DNA from: Dyadobacter luticola
GTDB taxonomy: Bacteria > Bacteroidota > Bacteroidia > Cytophagales > Spirosomataceae
Direction of reading: 5' to 3'
Assembly (NCBI RefSeq): GCF_005860805.1
Contig: NZ_VCEJ01000002.1
Location: 2,154,375-2,218,374, forward strand
Length of the DNA: 64,000 nt
The notes under the pieces are model-generated. The model ran no database searches. It saw only the letters and a list, made by a program, of their open reading frames with translations, and had not been told where the DNA came from. The first letter of the stretch is position 1, and each line of letters begins with the position of its first letter. Positions 54,115-61,781 of this stretch are shown in pieces. The position numbers and the translations under genes were made by a program.

Positions 54115-55214
54115 CAGAGAATGAGCTGGATACCTGCATTGAAGCCGATATAAACACCCTGAAAATCCTTGGTACCATCATTTTTCCAGATAAATTTCTT
54201 GATGAAATTGTAATTATCCTCCCGCTCGTAGCTCACATAGTTAACGGTCGGTCCCGCGAAAACTTCGAAACGCTGACCAATTTTATAGGCTGGTAAAATG
54301 CGCAGCGAGTTTTTGAAATAGCCCCCGTCTTTGAAATCCGTCAATGTCTGGCTCACGGCTTCGAGGTTGATCCTGAACGGATCCGCCACCGGAACATGCG
54401 CGCCAAGTCCGGCTTCCAGGCCGTAGAGCGTCTTATCATTGTCTTTCAAATTGTATCCCACACCCGTAATTCCGTACAAAACGCGCCCGCCGGACCGGAA
54501 AGTGGCCATGCTGGTCAATGTTTCGTCGATCGACAAGCTGATCGATTTTTCTCCGTTTTTGATAAAATTAAAAAGCGCAATCGGATAGTCGCTGCTATCG
54601 GCAATGTTGATAAAACCGGCGAGCTGGACACCTGTTACTTTTTTGGCAATGTTGGCAAAACCGGAAATCTGGGAGTGCACATTTTTAGATTTATTCAGAA
54701 ACCCGGCGAGTTGAAAACCGCGACTATCTCTGGCGGAAATGTTCGCAAATCCTGCAATTTGGGCAGCATCTGCCTTGCCTGCATAATTCATGAAACCAGC
54801 CAGTTGCGCACCTTTCGCATCATTTTTGGTAATGTTTGACAAACCCGCGATCTGCGCGCCGGAAGAATTTCCTCCAATCAAATTCACCGCCCCCGCTATC
54901 TGCGCCCCACTCGCCGACTGCCCGATCACATTGGCGACACCAGTAATTTGCGCCCCGCTCGCATTTTCCTTGATGATGCTGGCGGCGCCGGATAATGTGA
55001 AGCCAGTCTCCGCTTTCGACAACCCGGCGATGGCGTGCAACGAAAACCAGTTGGTATAGTCGGCAGCATGGGTACCATTGGAACTGATCGGGTAAAAAAG
55101 TCCGATATGGATGCGGGGAGCGCTGTTTTCCTGCGCAAAAGCAACCAGTGAAAGAATTGAAAATATAGCAGAAACAATGCTGGTGCGAAGTCTCGAAAAT
55201 GGTTGATTTCTCAT
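54114..55214 (-). CDS. Exported GAQIAG-repeat surface protein
   Basis: A 366-residue protein; the start at 55214 (MRNQPFSRL) gives a signal peptide ending LSLVAFAQ. Residues about 65-215 consist of about nine 14-17-residue repeats of the form GAQIAGxxNIxxxxxx (GAQITGVANVIG, GAQIAGAVNLIG, GVQLAGFINIAD). The regular G and N spacing suggests a stacked beta structure, and database entries call such units LA_2272-type surface repeats. The last 120 residues look like a small outer-membrane beta domain (GLEAGLGAHVPV, RFEVFAGPTVNYVS). It is paralogous to the repeat part of the protein at 55986-57755. Its function is unknown. Confidence 0.75.
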   Translation of the reverse strand: MRNQPFSRLRTSIVSAIFSILSLVAFAQENSAPRIHIGLFYPISSNGTHAADYTNWFSLHAIAGLSKAETGFTLSGAASIIKENASGAQITGVANVIGQSASGAQIAGAVNLIGGNSSGAQIAGLSNITKNDAKGAQLAGFMNYAGKADAAQIAGFANISARDSRGFQLAGFLNKSKNVHSQISGFANIAKKVTGVQLAGFINIADSSDYPIALFNFIKNGEKSISLSIDETLTSMATFRSGGRVLYGITGVGYNLKDNDKTLYGLEAGLGAHVPVADPFRINLEAVSQTLTDFKDGGYFKNSLRILPAYKIGQRFEVFAGPTVNYVSYEREDNYNFIKKFIWKNDGTKDFQGVYIGFNAGIQLIL

Positions 55215-55425
55215 GATGATGTATTTGAGAGAATTAATTAAATACATACAGCTCCTCAGAAACGCAGATTGCAGGCCTTCAACCCCGCCTCGTCGCCATA
55301 TGTACAGTATTGACAACGCGAAGCCGGGTTACCCTAAATTTTTTGGGGGAAAGTTTTTGGATTTGGTTTTGAGAAGTTGTTTAAATTTGAAATCACCACT
55401 TTTTCAAACCTATCATCTCACTAAA

Positions 55426-55776
55426 ATGAGGACGAAACTGGAAATCAGACTTGATGAAGGAATTAGAAAATTGAGATTGGAGACATTTGAGAAGGGTTTT
55501 CCCTTTATGATTCATGACCAAGAAATCGCTGGCGAAGGATTTATTCTTGAATATCCAGCCGGAACAATGAAGCTCATGAAGCTTGCCGCGAACAATCAGG
55601 ACATTGTTGAAATAAGATCCTTTAACTCAACCGAAATCGATCAGATACGGAAAAGGCACAATCTTTCCTTTCCCAACATACCTGAGCTTTCGTTGCATCC
55701 GGACCGAATGATGCCGATAAAAAATTTACCATTGCTAAAATCTTCCATTCCGACAATCAATATTTCATTTAGCTGA
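55426..55776 (+). CDS. Unknown soluble protein (116 aa)
   Basis: The start at 55426 (MRTKLEIRLDEGIRKLRLET) is the first plausible one; the longer open frame upstream overlaps the divergent repeat gene. The protein has a basic helix, a beta-rich middle (PFMIHDQEIAGEGFILEYPA) and a polar C-terminus. I recognise no domain. The sequence is AT-rich and followed by a cluster of palindromes at 55787-55950. It may be a cargo or remnant gene of foreign origin. Confidence 0.5.
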   Translation: MRTKLEIRLDEGIRKLRLETFEKGFPFMIHDQEIAGEGFILEYPAGTMKLMKLAANNQDIVEIRSFNSTEIDQIRKRHNLSFPNIPELSLHPDRMMPIKNLPLLKSSIPTINISFS

Positions 55777-55786
55777 TTGACAGGAC

Positions 55787-55950
55787 ACTCCTACGGAGTT
55801 TGGCATTTTTAAATGTCCATATTTGGCTATAAACAGGGAGGCCCGCTGGGCCTGTTTTCCTAACCACTTTTATCGACAAGATATCGGCTCATTTTGAGCC
55901 ACCTGTTTATAGTAAGTTATATTTGGAAAGATTGCGGCTCCTTCGGAGCC
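55787..55950. repeat. Cluster of short palindromes (REP-like)
   Basis: Four hairpins lie in 165 bp: ACTCCTACGGAGT (55787-55799), an AACAGG...GCCC/GGGC...CCTGTT stem (55832-55856), GGCTCATTTTGAGCC (55886-55900) and GGCTCCTTCGGAGCC (55936-55950). CTATAAACAGG (55827-55837) and CCTGTTTATAG (55902-55912) form an outer 11-bp pair. The pattern resembles repetitive extragenic palindromes. Confidence 0.6.
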
Positions 55951-55985
55951 TCCTAAAACCACACATGAGGCTTGTTACAAGAGCA

Positions 55986-57755
55986 TCACAACTGCCCATA
56001 CCGCCAGCTCATCCCAACCTGCCAGCCAAACCACGAACCCAACTTATCCCCAAGCCGAATGTTCGGATAATTTTCAATCGGAAACGATTTATACCCCTCC
56101 CGCTTCAAACTAGCCTGATTCTGACAAATCGAATATGACGGCCCCGCAAAAACCAAGAGCCGTTTATTCAACTTATAAGTAGCAGCGGTTTCAAGGCGGA
56201 ACAGTGAGCGCATATTTTCCCAGCTTCCTTGGAAGATATTTCCGCTCGTGATTTCGGTAAAAAAGCCCCATTTTTTGAAGGGAAAAAATTCCCGGCCGAT
56301 GCCTGCGCCAAACACATAGGTACTATGGCTGCCGCCTGTACTGACGCCGCCTGTGAGAATGCCGTAAAATTTGTGAGTCCCCATTTTCCAGGAAACATTG
56401 AAAGGCGCAACTTCCGAGGCAGATACCGTCAAATTAGAAGTGCTTTTCCGGATAATGTTGATCAAACCAAGGCTCACGCCCGACGAGCTGTCGGCAATAT
56501 TGACGATTCCCAGCTGAATGCCATGCAGTTCTTTGGCATAATTAACGAAGCCCAGTTGCATACCCGAAAGTTTCGCCCCGACAATGTTGATCCCGCTAGA
56601 AACCTGAAAACCGTCAAAATCTTTCCGCGCCTGGTTATAACCGCCGGCAATCTGCCCGCCACCTGACGTTTCCTTCGCAAAATTGAGCGCACCGGAAACT
56701 TGCACGCCATCGAGCGGCCCGGCGCTCCGGTTCATAAAACCGCTTATCTGGACGCCCGAAGTCTTTTTTTCAACAAAACCGCTGAAACCTGACACCTGGA
56801 CGCCTTTCAGCGAGTCGAGCACTTCGTTGTGCAAACCGGCAAGCTGGACGCCATTGACATGTCCGGACACAATGTTAAATATCCCCGCAACCTGCACGTA
56901 CCGGACATCCTGCTTCGAAATATTAAACCCACCCGCGATTTCCAGACCATTAACCCCCGCCGTATAACCGCCTAACAGATTGAGGGAAAACCTGTTAACG
57001 ACCTGCGAGCTCATCCTCCCATGCGTTCCCAAGCCTGGCGTCAGCGAAGCCTGATAGGGCAGCGAGACAAAAAATTTGCTAATGTTCCGGCTCTGCGCCC
57101 GCAATTTGGCCGAGACAAACAACCGTCCCAGCCAGGTCGATTCGCCCTCGGAGTACCTGACAATCAGCGGATCAAGATCGACGGCTTTTTGGTACAGACT
57201 GATTTTCAGGCGCGTTTCTTCCAGATTTTGAACAATTACCGTCGTATCGGCATAACCCACTTTGCTGATTGTAATGTTGACAGGAAAATTTTTATCCCTG
57301 ATCCGCAGCCGGAAATGTCCATCGTCTTCCGAAAGCGTCGAGGCGAGGAGCTGGCGGGAGTAAATACTGGCAAAATCGACCGGAATATTGTTTTCCTGGT
57401 CCGTCACAAAACCGTCGATATAAAACGTCCGCTCTTTCGGCGCGGCGAGGATGATGATGTAGTCGCCTTTTTCTTTATACTGGTATTTACTCCTAAAAAG
57501 CTGGTTGAGCACCTCGGAAACCGGCTTTCCGGCGAGATTCACCTGTACAATGCTGTCGCCGGGAATGAGGTCGCTGTTATAGGAAAAGTAAAAATGGCCC
57601 TGCTCTTCCAACGTTTTCAAAACACGGGAAACCGGTTGCCCTTTCGCCGAAAGAGTAACCGGTTTGTTCAGGTGCTGCGCGAACCCGAAAAGGGGGATCA
57701 CGAGGAAAATCACAGCCAGCCTTAATATTTTGAGCAGGGAAAAAGTCAAATCCAT
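55986..57755 (-). CDS. STN + carboxypeptidase-like + GAQIAG-repeat outer surface protein
   Basis: A 589-residue exported protein. After a signal peptide ending LFGFAQ, residues about 30-100 form an STN domain (VSRVLKTLEEQGHFYFSYNS, VSEVLNQLFRSKYQYKEKGD). A CarboxypepD_reg-like domain follows (about 108-195, GFVTDQENNIPVDFASIYSR). Residues about 255-440 carry about eleven repeats such as GVQLAGLHN, GVQVSGF and GVQISGFMN. The end is a beta-rich domain (LLVFAGPSYSICQ). STN domains normally sit in TonB receptors and touch FecR. Here no plug or TonB barrel is present. It lies 15 bp after a FecR gene, so it probably signals through that pair. Confidence 0.85.
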   Translation of the reverse strand: MDLTFSLLKILRLAVIFLVIPLFGFAQHLNKPVTLSAKGQPVSRVLKTLEEQGHFYFSYNSDLIPGDSIVQVNLAGKPVSEVLNQLFRSKYQYKEKGDYIIILAAPKERTFYIDGFVTDQENNIPVDFASIYSRQLLASTLSEDDGHFRLRIRDKNFPVNITISKVGYADTTVIVQNLEETRLKISLYQKAVDLDPLIVRYSEGESTWLGRLFVSAKLRAQSRNISKFFVSLPYQASLTPGLGTHGRMSSQVVNRFSLNLLGGYTAGVNGLEIAGGFNISKQDVRYVQVAGIFNIVSGHVNGVQLAGLHNEVLDSLKGVQVSGFSGFVEKKTSGVQISGFMNRSAGPLDGVQVSGALNFAKETSGGGQIAGGYNQARKDFDGFQVSSGINIVGAKLSGMQLGFVNYAKELHGIQLGIVNIADSSSGVSLGLINIIRKSTSNLTVSASEVAPFNVSWKMGTHKFYGILTGGVSTGGSHSTYVFGAGIGREFFPFKKWGFFTEITSGNIFQGSWENMRSLFRLETAATYKLNKRLLVFAGPSYSICQNQASLKREGYKSFPIENYPNIRLGDKLGSWFGWQVGMSWRYGQL

Positions 57756-57770
57756 TCCGAAAGATAAGCC

Positions 57771-58772
57771 CTATTTCAAAATGATTTGCCCCTGTTTGTA
57801 TTCAACGGTCACGGCGAGGGTTTCACTGATCACGGCCAGGATGCTTTCCAGCGAGTCCTGCTCAAATGTTGTGTTGATGGTCAGGTTTCGTTTCTGTTTA
57901 TTTTCGATAACAATCTCTTTACCAAAACTTTCATTCAAAATCTCGACTAGTCGCCATAGCGGCGTATTGTCGCAGATCAGCCTGCCGGTCCGGTAATATT
58001 TGTGAAATTCCTCACTGGTTTCTTCTTTGGAAAAATCCCCCGCCGCGTGGTGAACCGTCGCTTTTTCCATCGGTTTTACTTTGATTTTCTGATGATCTTT
58101 GGCTACTTCCACCAGCCCGGTTTCCACGATCACCTCTGTTTCACGGCTGTTGTCCTTCACATTAAAAGAGGTACCTACAACCCTGACCGTCACATCGTTA
58201 ACTGAAATGATAAATGGCTTTTCCTTATTTGGTGTCACTTCAAAGAAACCTTCGCCGGTTAACGTCACTTCTCTTTTGTCGCCATTAAATTGTGAAGGGT
58301 AACTTAATGTTGATTTTTTATTCAAAGTCACCACCGATCCGTCAGGTAATGTATCAACCAAAGTCTTTGTACCTGACTGAATCACAACCATTTCGCTTCC
58401 CGAATGTTTGAAATTAAATTGATAGGCAAGCCAACCGACCAGCGCAGTCAGCGCAACCATCGCGGCAATGCGTACTATTCCAAAAGATTTTTTCGGATGA
58501 AGCGGGACAACCCTGGTACCGGATTCAAAATCTTCGCGGCTTGTCTGTACCCTTTTCCGAAACCGGTCCCAGGCTGCATTCTCGTCCACATTACTTCTAA
58601 TAGCCAGCTGCTTACTCTGTTTCCAGATTGTCTCAAAATCTTCAAAGTAGCGCTGGTGGTCGTCGCTGTCCGACAACCATTGATTAATCTCGATCTGTTC
58701 GGCCAAAGTGACCTCTTCGAGCAGGGATTTGACGAGCAGGTCGTCGATATGATGGTTAAATTCTGGTTTCAT
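57771..58772 (-). CDS. FecR-family anti-sigma regulator
   Basis: A 333-residue membrane protein. The cytoplasmic N-terminus (LLVKSLLEEVTLAEQIEINQ and a later helix) binds the sigma factor. One TM helix spans about residues 97-116 (GIVRIAAMVALTALVGWLAY). The FecR domain contains LPDGSVVTLNKKSTLSYPSQ and GEGFFEVTPNKEKPFIISVN. The C-terminal DUF4974 ends LTINTTFEQDSLESILAVIS. It is encoded 5 bp after the ECF sigma gene and 15 bp before the STN repeat protein. It would relay a signal from that protein to the sigma factor. Confidence 0.92.
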   Translation of the reverse strand: MKPEFNHHIDDLLVKSLLEEVTLAEQIEINQWLSDSDDHQRYFEDFETIWKQSKQLAIRSNVDENAAWDRFRKRVQTSREDFESGTRVVPLHPKKSFGIVRIAAMVALTALVGWLAYQFNFKHSGSEMVVIQSGTKTLVDTLPDGSVVTLNKKSTLSYPSQFNGDKREVTLTGEGFFEVTPNKEKPFIISVNDVTVRVVGTSFNVKDNSRETEVIVETGLVEVAKDHQKIKVKPMEKATVHHAAGDFSKEETSEEFHKYYRTGRLICDNTPLWRLVEILNESFGKEIVIENKQKRNLTINTTFEQDSLESILAVISETLAVTVEYKQGQIILK

Positions 58773-58777
58773 GGCTT

Positions 58778-59347
58778 TTAGCTGAGAAAAAATAACAGGA
58801 AAGAGGCGGTTAGGAAATCGACCAGTTTAAGACGTAACAGCCTGAGCGCCTTGCCCATCTGATTTTCCACGGTCTTGACGGGCAGTTGCAGCCTGTCGGC
58901 GATTTCCTGGTATTTCAGTTCTTCAAAACGGCTCATCTGAAAGATCGTCCTGCACTTTTCGGGCAGTTCTTTGAGGGCAATATCGAGCCGGTCTTCCAGT
59001 TCCGATAATTCCAGGTTGTGCGAAGTGTTGTTGCTATGTTCCATCTGGTGCACGGCGTAATTTTGATAAGCATCCCTGACTTTCAGGTGTTTAATGTAAT
59101 TCAAGCTCTCATGGTAAACCGAGCGGTACAGGTATCCACTCACCGATTCCCGGATCTCAATGTGGTCTGTTTTTTCCCACAACCGGCAAAAAACGTTCTG
59201 TACCATTTCTTCCGCCATGATATCGTCCCGCAAAATGGTGCAGGCATAGGCGTGAAGCCCCTTGAAATGCGTTTTGAAAACCTTCTCAAACTCTGATTCC
59301 CTGTCCCTGCTCAAAACTGGTCCGTGATCCGCGATCGCTGCGTTCAT
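58778..59347 (-). CDS. ECF sigma factor (FecI-like)
   Basis: A 189-residue sigma factor; the start at 59347 (MNAAIADHGPVLSRDRESEF) is preferred over 59407, because the longer version begins inside the downstream terminator hairpin of the neighbouring gene. Region 2 is FKTHFKGLHAYACTILRDDI and MAEEMVQNVFCRLWEK. Region 4 is LKYQEIADRLQLPVKTVENQ. The C-terminus ends in a hydrophobic tail (LVDFLTASFLLFFLS), which is unusual and could bring the protein to the membrane. It heads the operon with FecR and the STN repeat protein. Confidence 0.92.
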   Translation of the reverse strand: MNAAIADHGPVLSRDRESEFEKVFKTHFKGLHAYACTILRDDIMAEEMVQNVFCRLWEKTDHIEIRESVSGYLYRSVYHESLNYIKHLKVRDAYQNYAVHQMEHSNNTSHNLELSELEDRLDIALKELPEKCRTIFQMSRFEELKYQEIADRLQLPVKTVENQMGKALRLLRLKLVDFLTASFLLFFLS

Positions 59348-59373
59348 TGTACTGGTCTGATTATGAATAAAAA

Positions 59374-59420
59374 AGCGCCCGACTTGGGTTGTACATTGGA
59401 ATGACAACCAGTCGGGCGCT
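59374..59420 (-). terminator. Terminator of the small repeat gene
   Basis: AGCGCCCGACT and AGTCGGGCGCT form an 11-bp stem, extended by GGTTGT/ACAACC inside. The minus-strand end runs into a U-tract. It lies 32 bases after the stop at 59452 and overlaps the region before the sigma gene start. Confidence 0.8.
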
Positions 59421-59451
59421 TACCCTAAGTTTTTCAGGAAAAATTCGCTGC

Positions 59452-59736
59452 TTATTTTTTTGGCTTTGCAGCAGTCGTGTCGGCTTTGTTTGATTTGTAA
59501 CGCTTATCCGGCGTGCCGTCCTTTTTCAGGTTTTTGTTTTCCGAATACCTTTTATCCGGCGTACCATCTTTTTTCAACTTCTTGTTTTCCGAATAACGCT
59601 TGTCCGGCGTGCCGTCGGATTTCAATTTCGTAGCGGCGGTTTTGTCTTTGTCAGTCTGCGCTGGCGTGGTTTGCGCGAAAACCGGCGCGGTGAACGTCAA
59701 GAATGCCAGCAGAATCAGTGCTTTCAGGTTTTTCAT
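59452..59736 (-). CDS. Small exported protein with three PBCV-type basic repeats
   Basis: A 94-residue protein with a signal peptide ending APVFAQ. Residues 37-84 consist of three 16-residue repeats, each of the form LKKDGTPDKRYSENKK. This motif corresponds to the basic adaptor repeats seen in Chlorella virus and many Bacteroidota proteins. The repeats are rich in Lys and Asp and probably disordered or weakly folded. The DNA of the three units is also nearly identical in 48-bp blocks. The role is unknown; similar proteins are usually periplasmic and abundant. Confidence 0.85.
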   Translation of the reverse strand: MKNLKALILLAFLTFTAPVFAQTTPAQTDKDKTAATKLKSDGTPDKRYSENKKLKKDGTPDKRYSENKNLKKDGTPDKRYKSNKADTTAAKPKK

Positions 59737-59853
59737 TGGTTTTGAATTAAAGTGTGATCAAATTTTGAGAAATAAATTTAAACTCAATCCCGAAAAAACC
59801 CAGCCAGAAAATCGTTTTCAATAAAATTTAATGATGATTTAATGTAACTATAC

Positions 59854-60610
59854 TTATTTCTTCACAAAGCGAAGTGTTTGCTGGCTCACTCCGTCCAGAA
59901 CTTGCACCAAATACGAACCCGGTGCTAAATCCTTGATATCCAATCGGATATTTTCAGGAGTTTTATACAAATCACTCTTCAAACATTGTCCGCTGCCATT
60001 ATACAGCCGCGCGACCACCTCCTTTTCTTCGCCTTCATATTTTATAGTTACAAAATCGAAAGCCGGATTGGGATACAACACATTGCCGGACTTTTCCTCT
60101 GAAAACAGGACGTACACAATCCGCGAATACGCCGAAGTTCCGTCCAGGTCCACTTGCCGGAGGCGATAATAATTCATCTTCTTTAAAGGAGCCGGATCCA
60201 TGTACTGATAATGTTTGACTTCCGCCGTCGTCCCGCTGCCCCTAACCTCCCCTATTTTCTCAAAATGCAAGCCATTTTCACTTCGCTCAATCTCAAAATG
60301 ACTGTTGTTCAGCATCAATGTCACCCAAATCTACCGGCGATGGGGCAAGGTAAAACAACCTTCTCTCAGACAATCCCCACAGCCCGTTTTCATATCGCGC
60401 ACGGACATATAGGTTATGAAATCCGGTTGACAATGTGCCGGTAGTAAGTTCAAAATTGACATTCACTGTCTCCGCTGGACTGCTGAGCGGAATGTTCATG
60501 GCCTTACCAGTACCTGGATCTGAACCAATAAAATATTCCGCGCGATCGATGCGCGGGGCATGCACGCCAATTTCCAGTAGCACAAGTCAAATCAATAAGA
60601 TTTTCTTCAT
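59854..60610 (-). pseudogene. Remnant of a type IX secretion cargo protein
   Basis: Two pieces of one gene in different frames. From the ATG at 60610, MKKILLI is followed by an in-frame TGA inside the signal peptide. The same frame then continues through RAEYFIGSDPGTGKAMNIPL and GFHNLYVRARYENGLWGLSE, stopping at 60293. The second frame (59854-60324) reads NNSHFEIERSENGLHFEKIG and ends with a type IX secretion sorting domain (VLYPNPAFDF, closing LRFVKK). Such N- and C-terminal modules normally bracket a long middle region that is missing here. The junction near 60300-60325 therefore marks a deletion. Neither piece is likely to be made. Confidence 0.82.
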
Positions 60611-60720
60611 CTAAACCTCTTTTCATGACTAAAATTTGAGATTGGATGGTAGAGGCCGCAAAGCTAGCCGAGGCAGTTTCTACTGGAAAAGGGAGCAAGG
60701 TGTTTGTCGACCGAATGCTT

Positions 60721-60736
60721 TTTTTGTCGACAAAAA
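60721..60736. promoter_or_regulatory. Palindrome upstream of the KilA-N gene
   Basis: A perfect 16-bp palindrome, T5-GTCGAC-A5. A related GTTTGTCGAC half lies at 60702-60711. It may be an operator, about 80 bp before the KilA-N start. Confidence 0.4.
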
Positions 60737-60788
60737 CCGTTAAAAAAAGACTTGTGCAGAAACCGTTACTTTTCAGAAAGCCTACGTC

Positions 60789-60816
60789 AAAAGATAGTAT
60801 ATCAAAACTATCTTTT
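60789..60816 (+). promoter_or_regulatory. Inverted repeat at the KilA-N start codon
   Basis: AAAAGATAGT and ACTATCTTTT form perfect 10-bp arms around an 8-base centre. The element ends one base before the ATG at 60818, covering the ribosome-binding region. It is a likely repressor site, possibly bound by the KilA-N protein itself, or an RNA hairpin blocking translation. Confidence 0.55.
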
Positions 60817-60817
60817 C

Positions 60818-61639
60818 ATGAAAGCAACTTCGATTACCGTACATGGACAAGGCGTATCTATTTTAATGTCTGAAAATGAAGAATTTATTTCACTGACTGA
60901 CATTGCACGTCATAAGAATTCCTCGGCCACCGGACTGGTCATCTCACATTGGCTAAGCACAAAATTTACCGTCGACTTCATGGGACTTTGGGAGCAGATG
61001 CATAACCAAAATTTTAATCTTACTGAATTCAGCTATATTAAAAACGAAGCTGGAAGCAATGGATTCGTGCTCTCTTCAAAGCAGTGGATCGAGAAAACTA
61101 ATGCGATAGGTTTGATTTCGAAGGCTGGTCGATATGGAGGTGGTACCTTTGCGCATCGAGATATTGCATTTGAATTTGCTTCCTGGATTTCAGCCTCCTT
61201 CAAACTTTACTTGATTAAGGAATTCCAAAGACTCAAAACAGAAGAAAACAACATTCAAAATCTTGACTGGAATGTACGGCGGACACTGGCGAAAGTAAAT
61301 TATGCGATTCACGCAGATGCCATCAAAGATAATCTGGTCCCAAAAGAGCTAGATAAAACCATGCGCAACCGGATTTATGCCACGGAAGCCGATTTGATCA
61401 ATGTTGCCTTATTTGGACTGACTGCCAAAGAGTGGCGTGATCGCAATCCTGGAAAATCCGGAAATATGCGGGATGAGGCGACGATTGAGCAACTCGTTAT
61501 CTTATCTAATCTTGAAAGCATCAATGCGATGCTTATTCACCAGCAGCTGCCATCATCAGAAAGAGTGACACAACTAAATTTTATCGCAATCACTCAAATG
61601 AAATCGCTGCTCAACGGCAAGCAGGTTAAGTTTTTGTAG
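60818..61639 (+). CDS. KilA-N domain DNA-binding protein
   Basis: A 273-residue protein. Start 60818 (MKATSITVHGQGVSILMSEN) follows the inverted repeat; the longer frame upstream crosses it. The KilA-N domain covers about residues 18-130: EFISLTDIARHKNSSATGLV, WLSTKFTVDFMGLWEQMHNQ, and SKAGRYGGGTFAHRDIAFEF with FASWISASFKLYLIKEFQ. KilA-N is a DNA-binding fold of phage and large DNA viruses and also occurs in chromosomal, mobile-type bacterial genes. The C-terminal half is helical and unrecognised. The gene is AT-rich, which suggests a mobile origin. Confidence 0.88.
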   Translation: MKATSITVHGQGVSILMSENEEFISLTDIARHKNSSATGLVISHWLSTKFTVDFMGLWEQMHNQNFNLTEFSYIKNEAGSNGFVLSSKQWIEKTNAIGLISKAGRYGGGTFAHRDIAFEFASWISASFKLYLIKEFQRLKTEENNIQNLDWNVRRTLAKVNYAIHADAIKDNLVPKELDKTMRNRIYATEADLINVALFGLTAKEWRDRNPGKSGNMRDEATIEQLVILSNLESINAMLIHQQLPSSERVTQLNFIAITQMKSLLNGKQVKFL

Positions 61640-61672
61640 TATAGGTTTGAAGAGCCGAACATGCTTCGCCAG

Positions 61673-61706
61673 GTTTTAATGTTACCGATTTCAGTAACAT
61701 TAAAAC
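61673..61706. repeat. Perfect inverted repeat between KilA-N and oxyR
   Basis: GTTTTAATGTTAC and GTAACATTAAAAC form 13-bp arms around an 8-base loop. It may end the KilA-N transcript or serve as an operator for oxyR. No U-run follows the stem. Confidence 0.5.
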
Positions 61707-61781
61707 TTGTAATCTGACGCAAGCCTAATCAACGAAACTGATAGATCATTACCTTCGCATCGAAGAAATCTATCTACTCAA

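Noticed and set aside
55215..55425. Extended start of the 116-residue protein from 55213
   Set aside because: It overlaps the divergent repeat gene start, and the extra residues look like non-coding sequence.
59500..59620. Three 48-bp repeats considered as a CRISPR array
   Set aside because: They are in frame, encode a 16-residue protein repeat, and have no spacers between them.
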